Positions 25,183 to 34,447 of a DNA stretch of 64,000 nucleotides are shown here, in pieces. How positions within the stretch are numbered: position 1 is the first letter of the stretch; every line of letters begins with the position of its first letter. This DNA is from Methanobacteriota archaeon (GTDB taxonomy: Archaea > Thermoplasmatota > E2 > DHVEG-1), in assembly GCA_903877165.1 (NCBI GenBank), contig CAIRCU010000009.1, forward strand, positions 1 to 64,000. The letters run 5' to 3'. The translations under genes and the position numbers were made by a program. The notes below the pieces were generated by a model. The model was not told where the DNA came from. It saw nothing but the letters and a program-made list of their open reading frames with translations, and searched no databases.

Positions 25183-26892
25183 TCATTTCAGACCGTCGAC
25201 TCTCGTCCCATGGAATACCATGCTGCCTTGCGGCAGAAAGAGATGTGTCTGCACCTGAACATTGAACTCATCTAGTGGGGTTGTCAGAGAGATAGGGATC
25301 AGGTCGAAATCGGTGGCATTGTCCGTATTAACCACTCGAATAGATCCCTGGAATTCCGTATTCTTCTGATCTGGTGCCTTGATGGACACCTGGACAGTGA
25401 CGGGCCCGTCTTCCGGTGTGAGGCCATCTCCGGATCGCGGGGTAAACGACCAGGTCCCCCAAGTCGGATACGTGTCCACCGTCCAATTCAGGGTTGAATT
25501 CGGGCTGCCGATATTCTCCACCTGGAATGTACCATTCACGGTGCTGCCGGGTTCTATATCGGTCAAACTAATATTCCCCTGACACGACAAGTTAGGGTTG
25601 TTGGGCAGTGGAGGTGGTATGTAGTCGATTTTGAAGACGTCATGCATTTTACCCGAGCCTGGATACGGGTTGTCATACTGCCACACGATGGTTTGATCCG
25701 GGGTTACTTCGAAGAACTTACCCGGGACCCCGTCACATATCAAGGTATCCCCGTCCTTGAGGCGCAGGGCGCCACCAAAGACGGTGGAATACAACGTGGT
25801 CGGCGGATTCGCAGTGTAATCCCAGGTGTAATCGGTCGGTCCATAGGCTGATCCTGGCTCGAGATCGTACACACCATCGGAGTCGACCGGTGGCGTAAAT
25901 TCATCCACGGTGGAATATTTTGTACCGGGACGGTTGATGCCGTTGTTGAAGAGGAGGATGTCCCCGGCACCAGGGTAGCCGCGTAGTATCCATGTGGCAT
26001 CGTGTTGGCCGAACAGCTTTTGATCACTGGAGGTCCCCCGGTTGTAGGCCTGTGGGTTCCCCCAGCGGTACAAGAGGTCACCGCCATGCCCATAGTGTCC
26101 GCCGGTATGTCCTGCGGCCTCCTCTGTCGTGGTACTATGGTCAATGACCCAGACTTCGTCGAAATTATGGATGTCGATGAGTATTTGATCATACTCTGGG
26201 CTGTAATCAACGGAGTTCGTATGAAGCCAGTCGCCCACAAAAGCATCACCAAAATTGATGTCGACGAGTTCCGGGTGATCGCCGACAGCACCATAGTTGT
26301 TTTTTGATGCATCATAATCCTGGATGAGATGGTCCCATACGTGCCACTCCCAGACGACCGTCCCGCTGGTCGGGCCTGTTTGTTTCACCTCGATGATCTT
26401 GTCAGGCGTAAACGTGTTTCCCTGGATGGTACTTGGGCTACGTCCCGCCGCGATCGCTTCGTTTTTCGTTTTTGTTTCCCATACGATCATCAGTACATTT
26501 CCATTCGGCAGATACTTCACATCATGATGGCAGGTGCATCCAGAGACGGTATATCGATAATCCCAAACTATCGTACCATCCCATAAGATTATTTGAAAAC
26601 CACCACTGCCAGCAATGATGGGACGCAGGATCGTACCGTTCCCTAACCAATACGCAGCAGCATCAGGCTGATACGCACTTGACCACGTATGGTTGACAGC
26701 ACCCGTGCTGTTGATTAAATAGGTTGTCGTGTCATAGAAGGGAGCAAACAAAATCTGTCCATTGATCGCTCTCCCGCCCTGTCCCTCCAGCGTAGAAAGG
26801 TTCTTGGATGAGGATAGAGGGGCAAAGGAGGTTCCTATCAGTACAAGGAGTATCAAAAAAATAAGGACGCGGGATTTCTCGTTCTGTATCAT
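25183..26892 (-). CDS. Secreted arylsulfotransferase (ASST)-like beta-propeller protein
   Basis: A 569-residue exported protein. Signal peptide about 1-30. The next 400 residues match the arylsulfotransferase propeller: GRAINGQILFAPFYDTTTYL, HHDVKYLPNGNVLMIVWE, DWLHTNSVDYSPEYDQILI, FGQHDATWI and TLICDGVPGKFFEVTPDQTIVWQYDNPYP, with several conserved His in blade positions. A C-terminal Ig/BACON-like domain (about 440-545) has NISLTDIEPGSTVNGTFQVENIG. Bacterial members transfer sulfate between phenols in the periplasm. Many archaeal members are uncharacterised, so catalysis is uncertain. The upstream gene on this strand is thiC, 185 nt away. Confidence 0.82.
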   Translation of the reverse strand: MIQNEKSRVLIFLILLVLIGTSFAPLSSSKNLSTLEGQGGRAINGQILFAPFYDTTTYLINSTGAVNHTWSSAYQPDAAAYWLGNGTILRPIIAGSGGFQIILWDGTIVWDYRYTVSGCTCHHDVKYLPNGNVLMIVWETKTKNEAIAAGRSPSTIQGNTFTPDKIIEVKQTGPTSGTVVWEWHVWDHLIQDYDASKNNYGAVGDHPELVDINFGDAFVGDWLHTNSVDYSPEYDQILIDIHNFDEVWVIDHSTTTEEAAGHTGGHYGHGGDLLYRWGNPQAYNRGTSSDQKLFGQHDATWILRGYPGAGDILLFNNGINRPGTKYSTVDEFTPPVDSDGVYDLEPGSAYGPTDYTWDYTANPPTTLYSTVFGGALRLKDGDTLICDGVPGKFFEVTPDQTIVWQYDNPYPGSGKMHDVFKIDYIPPPLPNNPNLSCQGNISLTDIEPGSTVNGTFQVENIGSPNSTLNWTVDTYPTWGTWSFTPRSGDGLTPEDGPVTVQVSIKAPDQKNTEFQGSIRVVNTDNATDFDLIPISLTTPLDEFNVQVQTHLFLPQGSMVFHGTRVDGLK

Positions 26893-27029
26893 CGGAAGCC
26901 ACTGCTTTCATATTTCATGGGGTATATATATGCGTATTGGGATAATTTATTTTTAGAGGCCAGACCTTAAAAAAGCGGTGACGACTTTTCGCCCCAAAGG
27001 CGCTTGGCATCCAGGGGCTATTGAAAGCC

Positions 27030-27054
27030 TTCATTCATCTATGCATGAAGGTGA
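27030..27054 (-). terminator. Hairpin downstream of thiC
   Basis: Just past the thiC stop on the minus strand, CCTTCAT and ATGAAGG form a 7-bp inverted repeat around a 10-nt loop. A transcription end is plausible, but no strong T-run follows. Confidence 0.35.
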
Positions 27055-27077
27055 TAGTCCCGCATTTGTACTGACGC

Positions 27078-28358
27078 CTATACTTCGCTGAGGTTCTTTC
27101 TGACCATCTCGATAGCGCAGAGGTTGCCGCACATAGAGCAGGCCTTCGTATCCTCAAGGGGGAGGCGCTTGGAGCGGTACTCCTTCGCCTTAATCGGGTC
27201 GATGCACAGGGCGAACATCTTCTCCCAGTCCAGGCACTCCCGCGCCTTGCTGAACTCTCTGTCGAGGTCCCGGTCGATGCCCCTGGCGAGGTCCGCGGCA
27301 TGGGCCGCGATCCGCGAGGCGATCACGCCGTCGCGCACGTCGTTCTTATCGGGAAGTGCGAGGTGCTCCGCGGGCGTCACATAGCAGAGGAAGTCCGCGC
27401 CGTAATACCCGGCGAGCGCTCCGCCGATGCCGCCGACGATATGGTCGTAGCCTGGTGCGATGTCGGTGACGAGCGGCCCGAGGACGAAGTACGGGGCTTC
27501 TTTGGTCACGGTCTTCATGACCTGGATGTTCGCCTGGATATCGGAAAGTGGCATGTGGCCTGGGCCTTCGACCATAGTCTGCACGCCTGCCTTCCGCGCG
27601 CGCTCCACGAGTTCTCCGATGATGAGGAGTTCCTGGAACTTCGCCCGGTCGTTGGAGTCGGCTTGGGCGCCGGACCGCATCCCGTCCCCAAGGGACAACG
27701 TCACGTCGTACTTCTTCGCCAACTCCAGGAGATAATCGAAGTTCTTGTAGAGTGGGTTCTCTTCTTGGTGATGGAGGATCCATGCGAGGTGGAACGCGCC
27801 ACCCCTGGAGACCATGGGGATGAGGCGGTGCTGCGCTTTGAGTCGGGCGACGCTCTCCTGGGTGATGCCGACGTGGACGACTGCGAAGTCCACGCCTTGC
27901 TTCGCCTGATGCTCAAACGTGTTGAACATGTCGTCTTCGGTCATCTCCACGATGGAGCCGTGTTTTTCTATCGCCTCGATGCCCGCCTGATAGATCGGTA
28001 CTGTTCCGAACGGGACTCGGATGGTCTTCAGCAGTGTCGTGCGGATCGCGTCGAGGTCTCCTCCGGTGGAGAGGTCCATGACCGCGTGCGTGCCCGCTGC
28101 GACCGCGACCTTCGCCTTTTCGACTTCCTCGTTGATGTCGCAGTGTTCCCGGGATGTGCCGATGTTGGCGTTGACCTTCACCCGCAGGCCTTTACCGATG
28201 CCCAGGCTTATTGGTGCATGGATAGGGTTTGAGGGTATCACGATTATGCCGTCCGCGACACGCCGGCAGATCACTGCGGGATCAAGATGCTCTGCGGTGG
28301 CGACAGATGAAATCTGCGCGGTGACCTTCCCCCGCCGCGCCTCAGCGATTTGCGTCAT
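27078..28358 (-). CDS. thiC: Phosphomethylpyrimidine synthase (thiamine HMP synthase)
   Basis: A 426-residue radical SAM enzyme that turns aminoimidazole ribotide into HMP phosphate for thiamine. ATG 28358 (MTQIAEARRGK) is chosen over the longer open frame. Family segments: KVNANIGTSREHCDINEEVEK, HAVMDLSTGGDLD, VSRGGAFHLAWILHH, SLGDGMRSGAQADSNDRAKFQEL, EGPGHMPLSDIQANIQ and GYDHIVGGIGGALAGYYGADFLCYVTPAEHL. The C-terminal cluster motif reads CSMCGNLC, i.e. CX2CX3C, one residue shorter than the bacterial CX2CX4C. No TPP riboswitch consensus is seen upstream. Divergent from the PolD small subunit gene. Confidence 0.96.
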   Translation of the reverse strand: MTQIAEARRGKVTAQISSVATAEHLDPAVICRRVADGIIVIPSNPIHAPISLGIGKGLRVKVNANIGTSREHCDINEEVEKAKVAVAAGTHAVMDLSTGGDLDAIRTTLLKTIRVPFGTVPIYQAGIEAIEKHGSIVEMTEDDMFNTFEHQAKQGVDFAVVHVGITQESVARLKAQHRLIPMVSRGGAFHLAWILHHQEENPLYKNFDYLLELAKKYDVTLSLGDGMRSGAQADSNDRAKFQELLIIGELVERARKAGVQTMVEGPGHMPLSDIQANIQVMKTVTKEAPYFVLGPLVTDIAPGYDHIVGGIGGALAGYYGADFLCYVTPAEHLALPDKNDVRDGVIASRIAAHAADLARGIDRDLDREFSKARECLDWEKMFALCIDPIKAKEYRSKRLPLEDTKACSMCGNLCAIEMVRKNLSEV

Positions 28359-28483
28359 ACTCACATTTGACCTGAATGGCCTCATCCTATATGTAGTTGT
28401 GTCACGGGCGAGGGAAACGCTAAGAACACGAACCGCGATACACCACACCGGACTATTTCACACACGTGACATAGGGTTGGGGT

Positions 28484-30163
28484 ATGAAGGAGATTCTACG
28501 GCTGTTTTCAGATCATGGGACGTTCGTCCAACCCGAGGCGCTCACCTACATCGCCTCTAAGGACAACCCCACGGACTTCGCCGGCTTCCTGCTCGGCAGC
28601 CTGCGGGAGTACCCACTCCTCCTCACCGTCGACGCCATCAAAGACATCGAGAACGCCACCGCCCAGCTCAAGGAGACACCCGCGCCTGTTCCTGTGGCGA
28701 AGGCACCTGAGCCGACCCTCGCGCCAGCACCTGCGGTCGACAAGGAAATGCAGAAACGGATGCTCTCCAAACTGCTCAGCAGTCCGAAGACCCTTGCGGA
28801 AAGCGAAGAAGATGACGAGGAAGACACGGACGAGGACCAACCAGCGGAAGGACCCGAGCCCCTCAAGACGCCGATCATCAAACCGGTCCACGGCTGGAAC
28901 CCGCTCGCCCGCGATTATGACTCGGAGGTTAAGGTCATTTCCGACGTCACCGGGAAGCGCACCAGCGAGGGTACCACCGACGATTTCGCCAGCCTCTTCA
29001 AACACCGGTACCACGACCTCCGAGAAATCCTTCACACACAACGACGCGAAGTCTCCACCGCGATTCCCATCAACCGTCTCAAAAAAACCATGCCCGACTT
29101 CCAACTCATCGGCATCGTCAAAAACGTCCGCACCACACCCAATGGACACCGCATCATCGAACTCGAAGATGAGACCGGGTGCGTCACCCTCATGGCGCTG
29201 AAGAACTTCACCGAGGTCTTCCCGCTCGCCTCCGAAGTGATGCTCGACGAGGTCATCGGCGTCGTCGGCAAGTTCAGCAAACAAGGCGACCTCATCCTCA
29301 TACAGAACATCATCTTCCCTGACGTCAAGATACAGCATGAGCGCAAACGCACCGAGACGCCGGTCTGCGCCGCGTTCCTCTCCGACATCCACATGGGCAG
29401 CAAGATGTTCATGGCTGACGAATGGACCGCGTTTCTGCGCTGGATCAACGGGGACCTGGGCAACAGCAGGCAGCGGGATGTCGCTAGCCGCCTCAAATAC
29501 CTCGTGCTGCCTGGAGATTTGGTGGACGGCATCGGCATCTACCCGGGGCAGGAGAAGGAACTCTCCATCACTAACATCTACGACCAGTACAAGGCGCTCG
29601 CCGCGCAGCTTGCGTTGATCCCGGATCACATCACTATTATAGTACAGCCTGGTAACCATGACGCGGTCCGTCCTGCGGAGCCGCAGCCCGCGTTCGAAGC
29701 AGAGATCCGCGACCTGTTCACGGGCGCGCACTACGAGTTCCTCGGCAACCCCTGCAGCTTCTCCTTGCATGGCGTCGAGATACTCTCTTACCATGGCCAA
29801 AGCCTGCTGGATTATTCCACGAACATCCAGGCACTCAGCTACAACGAGCCCACCGAGGTCATGAAGCTGATGCTGCGCAAACGCCACCTCGCCCCCACCT
29901 ACGGTGGCTATACGCCCCTCGCCCCGGAACATAATGACTACATGATCATCCAGAGCGTCCCCGACATCTTCGTCACCGGACATGTCCACACCTCTAAACT
30001 CGACACGTACCGCGGCATCACCCTCATCAACGCCTCAAGTTGGCAGTCCCAGACCTCGTACCAAAAGATGCTGAACTTCGTCCCAGACAGCGCCAAACTT
30101 CCGATTGTGGATCTGAAAACCGGGAACGCTACTACCATGGACTTCAGTAAAAAATCCACTTAA
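28484..30163 (+). CDS. polB: DNA polymerase II (PolD) small subunit DP1
   Basis: A 559-residue exonuclease subunit of archaeal PolD. An N-terminal helical domain (1-65) and an acidic, Pro/Glu-rich linker (about 70-130) lead to an OB fold (NVRTTPNGHRIIELEDETG) and a calcineurin-like phosphoesterase with DIHMG (Asp301, His303), PGDLVDGIGIYPGQEKEL, QPGNHDAVRPAEPQP, SYHGQ and VTGHVHTSKLD. All metal ligands are present, so proofreading activity is predicted. The gene lies 77 nt before the large subunit gene. The symbol polB follows the archaeal DP1 convention and should not be confused with family B. Confidence 0.97.
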   Translation: MKEILRLFSDHGTFVQPEALTYIASKDNPTDFAGFLLGSLREYPLLLTVDAIKDIENATAQLKETPAPVPVAKAPEPTLAPAPAVDKEMQKRMLSKLLSSPKTLAESEEDDEEDTDEDQPAEGPEPLKTPIIKPVHGWNPLARDYDSEVKVISDVTGKRTSEGTTDDFASLFKHRYHDLREILHTQRREVSTAIPINRLKKTMPDFQLIGIVKNVRTTPNGHRIIELEDETGCVTLMALKNFTEVFPLASEVMLDEVIGVVGKFSKQGDLILIQNIIFPDVKIQHERKRTETPVCAAFLSDIHMGSKMFMADEWTAFLRWINGDLGNSRQRDVASRLKYLVLPGDLVDGIGIYPGQEKELSITNIYDQYKALAAQLALIPDHITIIVQPGNHDAVRPAEPQPAFEAEIRDLFTGAHYEFLGNPCSFSLHGVEILSYHGQSLLDYSTNIQALSYNEPTEVMKLMLRKRHLAPTYGGYTPLAPEHNDYMIIQSVPDIFVTGHVHTSKLDTYRGITLINASSWQSQTSYQKMLNFVPDSAKLPIVDLKTGNATTMDFSKKST

Positions 30164-30177
30164 TATCTCCTGCTATC

Positions 30178-30192
30178 CAAACCTTTAAAGCC
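30178..30192 (+). promoter_or_regulatory. Putative box A upstream of the PolD large subunit
   Basis: ACCTTTAAAGCC lies 50-60 nt before the DP2 start, within the 77-nt gap after DP1, suggesting that the large subunit also has its own promoter. Confidence 0.5.
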
Positions 30193-30240
30193 GCCAGAAC
30201 CATGTCCAAACAGTAAGAGTTTTTTCCAGAGTTAGAGACG

Positions 30241-33200
30241 ATGGATGGGGAGTCCGAGCAAACCAACGTTGCAGCAAGCCCACAGATGCGCGCGTACTTC
30301 GCGTCACTTCAAACGGGCATCGACACCTGCTACGCCGTTGCTAACCAAGCACGCAGAAAGGGCTTGGACCCCGAGTTCACCGTCGAGATTCCCCAAGCCC
30401 TCGACCTAGCCTCGCGCGTCGAACAGCTCGTCGGACCACCCGGCGTCGCCCCCTTCATCCGCCAGACCACCAAACGCATCGGCAACCGCGAGCTCGTCAG
30501 CCTCGAGATCGCCCGGGAGATCGTCAAAGGCACCATTTTTAAAAGCCCAAGCGTCGAGAAATCCCTGGACCAAGCCGTCAGAACGGGCCTTGCGATCCTC
30601 ACCGAAGGCGTGTTAGTCGCTCCGCTGGAAGGCATCGCCGACGTCAAACTCGGCCGCAACACGGACGGCACCCGCTACGTCGACCTCTACTTCTCCGGCC
30701 CCATCCGCAGCGCGGGCGGCACAGGCCAAGCCATGAGCGTCCTCATCGCCGACGTCGTCCGCCGCGAACTCGGGATCGGCGCTTACCAAGCAAGCACCGG
30801 CGAAATCGAACGCTACAAAGAAGAAATCCCGCTCTACAAACGCGTACAGCACCTCCAGTACGTCCCCACCGTCGACGAAATCGATCAAATAGTCAGCCAC
30901 TGCCCCATCTGCATCAACGGCGAAGGCACCGAAGACGAAGAAGTCACGGGCTACCGCGACCTCCCACGCGTCGGCACCAACAAACTGCGCGGCGGCGCCT
31001 GCCTCGTCATCGCCGAAGGCCTCTGCCTCAAGGCACCCAAGATCTACAAACACATCAAGAAACTCAAACTCACGGGCTGGGACTTCCTCGAAAAATTCGC
31101 GACCAAAAGCACCCAGACCACCACACAAGACCCCAACGAAATCCCACAAATCCTCCCCTCCACCAAATACATCAGCGAAGTCATCGCAGGCAGACCCGTC
31201 CTCTCACACCCATCCCGGAAGGGCGGCTTCCGGCTCAGATACGGCCGCGCACGCACCGCTGGCCTTGCCAGCACCGCCATCAACCCCGCCACCATGCATC
31301 TCCTCGATGACTTCATCACCGTCGGCACCCAGATGAAGACCGAACGACCAGGCAAAGGTACCATCGGCACCCCCTGCGACACCATCGATGGCCCCATCGT
31401 CCTTCTGCACAACGGCGACCTCATCGCCGTCAACGCCATTGCAGACGCCCCCGCACTCACCGACATCAAGCAGATCATCGACGTCGGCGAACTCCTCGTC
31501 CCCTACGGCGAATTCCTCGAGAACAACGCACTGCTGCCCGATGCCTCCTACGTCACCGAGTGGTGGCTGCAAGACCTCCAAAATGCATTCGGCATCCTCC
31601 CTGAGAAAAACACGCCCCAAGCTGTTAATGAAGCGGACGTTAAAACAGCGGATAAAATCGCTGCTGACCTCGGGCATCCCGTCGACCTCTACCACCCCAC
31701 CCCACAGGATGCACTCGCCATCGCGGACCGCTACCACATCCCTCTGCATCCGAACTACACCATCTTCTGGCACGACATAACAGCAGACCAAGCCGCCATC
31801 TTCCGGGACTTCATCCTCGCCAACGGCACCTTCACCACCCAAGAACCACTCGTCCTCTCCTTTCCCGCAGACCCAGCGATTAAAAGCATCCTCATCGAAC
31901 TCTGCCTCCTGCATAAGCAGCGCGAAGGCCGCATCCTCATCGAAGCCATGACCCAGCCGCTGCTACGCTGCCTCGGCATCCAAGTCTCCGGAGCCACGCT
32001 TGCCTCCGCCTCGGACTACACACCACCCCAAGAAAAAGAAACCACCATCGCCTTCACCTCACGACTCTCAGGACTCACGATACGCCCACGCGCCCCCTTC
32101 CGCATCGGCACCCGCATGGGCAGACCAGAAAAAGCATCCCCGCGCAAGATGCGACCGCCGCCCCACGTCCTCTTCCCCCTCGGCAACTACGGCGGCAACC
32201 AACGCCTCGTCAAAACCGCGGCCGACGCCGGCACCATCATGGTCGAGGCAGGTGTTCGCCTCTGCCCCACCTGCAAGAAAAAAACATTCCGGATTACCTG
32301 CACCTGCGGCAACCACACCGCGGTGCTACCGGATCAAATAGAGAAGCAGACCATCAACCTCCAAGAGGAACTCACCCGCGCCCAAGACCGTGTCGGCGAG
32401 CGCATCCTCCCAGAGACGATCAAAGGCGTCATGGGAACGATCTCCAAACACAAGACCCCGGAGCCCCTGGAAAAAGGGATCCTGCGCGCCAAACACGAGG
32501 TCTACACGTTCAAAGACGGCACCATCCGCTTCGACATGACGGACGCTCCTCTCACCCATTTCAAACCCAAGGAACTCGGCGTGCCGCTGGAACGCATCCG
32601 CGAATTAGGCTATACGAAAGACTACCTAGGCAATGAACTCGTGAATACCGAACAGATCTGCGAGCTCAAAGTCCAAGACGTCGTTGTTTCCACGAACTGC
32701 GCGGAGTACTTCCTCCAAGTCTCGCACTTCATCGACGATCTCCTCGTCAAATTCTATGGTCTAGAGAGGTTTTACAAGCTCAGGAAACAGCAGGACATCG
32801 TCGGCCATCTGGTTGTCGGCCTCGCACCGCATACATCGGCAGGCGCCCTTGGTCGAATTATAGGGTTTACATCAGCCCAGGTGTGCTACACACATCCCTT
32901 TTACCACGCAACAAAAAGAAGAAATTGCGACGGCGACGAAGATGGCCTCATGCTTCTCATGGATGCCCTCTTAAATTTCTCATATTCCTACATCCCGGAC
33001 AAGCGCGGCGGCAAGATGGACCTCCCCTTGCTCATCACCACACGACTGGATCCTTCAGAGGTCGATAAAGAAGCGCATAACCTCGATACCCTCGCTCGCT
33101 ACCCTCTGAAATTCTACGAATCCACCTGGAAGCATGAGCATTCAAGGACGCTGGAGTCGATCATGGGCTGCGTCTCTGCCCGGCTTGGGACTGAGCTTCA

Positions 33201-33678
33201 GTATGAGCAGTTCGGCTTCACGCATGACACCAACGACATCTCCGAAGGCCCCAAGGAATCCATCTACAAGACGCTGAAGACCATGATGGAGAAGATGAAC
33301 CTGCAGCTCAGCCTCGCGGCGAAGATCCGGGCGGTGGACGAGGCGGACGTCGCATACAAAGTCATCGAGCAGCATTTCCTGCCGGACATCATCGGGAACC
33401 TGCGGGCGTTCAGCAAGCAGTCGGTGCGCTGCCCGACCTGCAACGTCACGTACCGGCGGATTCCCCTGCAGGGGTCGTGTACGAAGTGCGGGGGGAAGCT
33501 GACGCTCACGGTCCATGAGATGTCCGTAAAGAAGTACCTGGACATCTCGAAGGAGATCGCGGAGAAGTACAACCTGCCGACGTACGCCCGGCAGCGCATC
33601 AGCCTGGTGGAGAAATCGATCGATTCGCTGTTTAAAAGCGACAAAGTGAAGAACACGAAGCTGAGCGACTTCTTCTAG
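30241..33678 (+). CDS. polC: DNA polymerase II (PolD) large subunit DP2, intein-free
   Basis: The 1145-residue catalytic subunit of PolD. The catalytic signature RRNCDGDEDG lies at residues 893-902 and supplies the metal-binding aspartates; SGPIRSAGGTGQAMSVLIADVVRRELGI is near the N-terminus. Two zinc modules are seen: CPTCKKKTFRITCTC and CPTCNVTYRRIPLQGSCTKC. The C-terminus ends in TKLSDFF, a PIP-box-like motif for PCNA. Length matches an intein-free protein, although RRN/CDGDED is a site where inteins are known in other archaea. Codons around that site are AT-richer than the rest of the gene. Confidence 0.98.
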   Translation: MDGESEQTNVAASPQMRAYFASLQTGIDTCYAVANQARRKGLDPEFTVEIPQALDLASRVEQLVGPPGVAPFIRQTTKRIGNRELVSLEIAREIVKGTIFKSPSVEKSLDQAVRTGLAILTEGVLVAPLEGIADVKLGRNTDGTRYVDLYFSGPIRSAGGTGQAMSVLIADVVRRELGIGAYQASTGEIERYKEEIPLYKRVQHLQYVPTVDEIDQIVSHCPICINGEGTEDEEVTGYRDLPRVGTNKLRGGACLVIAEGLCLKAPKIYKHIKKLKLTGWDFLEKFATKSTQTTTQDPNEIPQILPSTKYISEVIAGRPVLSHPSRKGGFRLRYGRARTAGLASTAINPATMHLLDDFITVGTQMKTERPGKGTIGTPCDTIDGPIVLLHNGDLIAVNAIADAPALTDIKQIIDVGELLVPYGEFLENNALLPDASYVTEWWLQDLQNAFGILPEKNTPQAVNEADVKTADKIAADLGHPVDLYHPTPQDALAIADRYHIPLHPNYTIFWHDITADQAAIFRDFILANGTFTTQEPLVLSFPADPAIKSILIELCLLHKQREGRILIEAMTQPLLRCLGIQVSGATLASASDYTPPQEKETTIAFTSRLSGLTIRPRAPFRIGTRMGRPEKASPRKMRPPPHVLFPLGNYGGNQRLVKTAADAGTIMVEAGVRLCPTCKKKTFRITCTCGNHTAVLPDQIEKQTINLQEELTRAQDRVGERILPETIKGVMGTISKHKTPEPLEKGILRAKHEVYTFKDGTIRFDMTDAPLTHFKPKELGVPLERIRELGYTKDYLGNELVNTEQICELKVQDVVVSTNCAEYFLQVSHFIDDLLVKFYGLERFYKLRKQQDIVGHLVVGLAPHTSAGALGRIIGFTSAQVCYTHPFYHATKRRNCDGDEDGLMLLMDALLNFSYSYIPDKRGGKMDLPLLITTRLDPSEVDKEAHNLDTLARYPLKFYESTWKHEHSRTLESIMGCVSARLGTELQYEQFGFTHDTNDISEGPKESIYKTLKTMMEKMNLQLSLAAKIRAVDEADVAYKVIEQHFLPDIIGNLRAFSKQSVRCPTCNVTYRRIPLQGSCTKCGGKLTLTVHEMSVKKYLDISKEIAEKYNLPTYARQRISLVEKSIDSLFKSDKVKNTKLSDFF

Positions 33679-33759
33679 GAGACTTTTCTCCGTTTATCGC
33701 CTTGGTTTTCTAAACACAATCTTCTTATAGCCATTGTGGAATTGTGGTGCGGTACCTCT

Positions 33760-34038
33760 ATGGTCGACCGGCCGAACCTTCAGATTGATAAGCAGATGTG
33801 GAACCGGGTGTCGTTCTACATAAACGTCGTCATCTTCATCATCGTCGCCGTCTTCCTCTATCTACTGGTCCTGGACAGCACCCATGCCGGGATGCTGTCG
33901 AATACCACGGATTCCATTGCCCTGTCCAACGCGTGGCTGGCGGTCGCGCGTGACATCGCGTTCGTCGCTGTCGGTTTCGTCATCATCTTCGTCCAACTGT
34001 TCCTCTCCTATCGCAAGCTCAGCACGCGCTCCTTCTAA
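33760..34038 (+). CDS. Small two-TM membrane protein
   Basis: A 92-residue protein of unknown function. Two membrane helices at about 19-42 and 65-87 are joined by a short exposed loop with an N-linked sequon (NTTDS); both ends are charged. ATG 33760 is preferred to GTG 33736. It lies between the PolD large subunit and SRP RNA and shows no family motif. Confidence 0.65.
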   Translation: MVDRPNLQIDKQMWNRVSFYINVVIFIIVAVFLYLLVLDSTHAGMLSNTTDSIALSNAWLAVARDIAFVAVGFVIIFVQLFLSYRKLSTRSF

Positions 34039-34061
34039 GGGACGGCGTTGGGAAATGGCGA

Positions 34062-34383
34062 GAGGTGTAGACTAGACCGGGGAGCTAGGCGTTCCCTGTA
34101 ACCAGAAATCGCCGATATGCTGGGGTCGAATGTTCGAGGCGGTGTGTCGAGTCCTCTACGATCCGTTTGTTGACGATGACACCCTGTCCTCTGGGATTGG
34201 AGGTGACAGGGGAGTGCAATCGGAGGATTGTGCCCCTGTCTTCGCTGTGGGTACCGGGCGAGGCACGGAAGTGAGCAACCTTACCACAGACTGCTGATGC
34301 TCAGAGGGTTAACGGGGTTGAGAATGCAGACGGGCCGTCGTAGGGGTACCACGTACACCCACTCGCTGCGACGTCTACACCCG
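34062..34383 (+). ncRNA. ffs: Signal recognition particle 7S RNA
   Basis: About 320 nt with no coding frame but with archaeal SRP RNA hallmarks. The 5' domain contains GGCGTTCCCTGTAACC, GAAATCGCCGATATGC and GGGGTCGAA, the conserved Alu-domain block. The domain IV element is CGGAAGTGAGCAACC near 34269, matching the GGAAG/AGCA loops that bind SRP54. The termini close as helix 1: GGTGTAGAC at 34064 pairs with GTCTACACC at 34373. It serves the many secreted proteins of this genome. Ends are estimated from helix 1. Confidence 0.94.
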
Positions 34384-34386
34384 CCA

Positions 34387-34402
34387 ATATTTATTTAAAA
34401 CC
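34387..34402 (+). promoter_or_regulatory. Putative box A of mcm
   Basis: ATTTATTTAAAACC lies about 50 nt before the mcm start, immediately after the SRP RNA 3' end. A GGGAGG ribosome-binding site follows at 34431. Confidence 0.6.
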
Positions 34403-34447
34403 CAGTACGAATACGGAACGACATAACTTTGGGAGGCGTACGAACCT

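Noticed and set aside
28359..28483. Possible TPP riboswitch upstream of thiC
   Set aside because: The conserved CTGAGA and the pyrophosphate-sensor sequences of the THI element are not present in this 125-nt region.
28508..29989. A 493-codon minus-strand frame opposite the PolD small subunit
   Set aside because: Antisense shadow of a gene with all phosphoesterase motifs intact.
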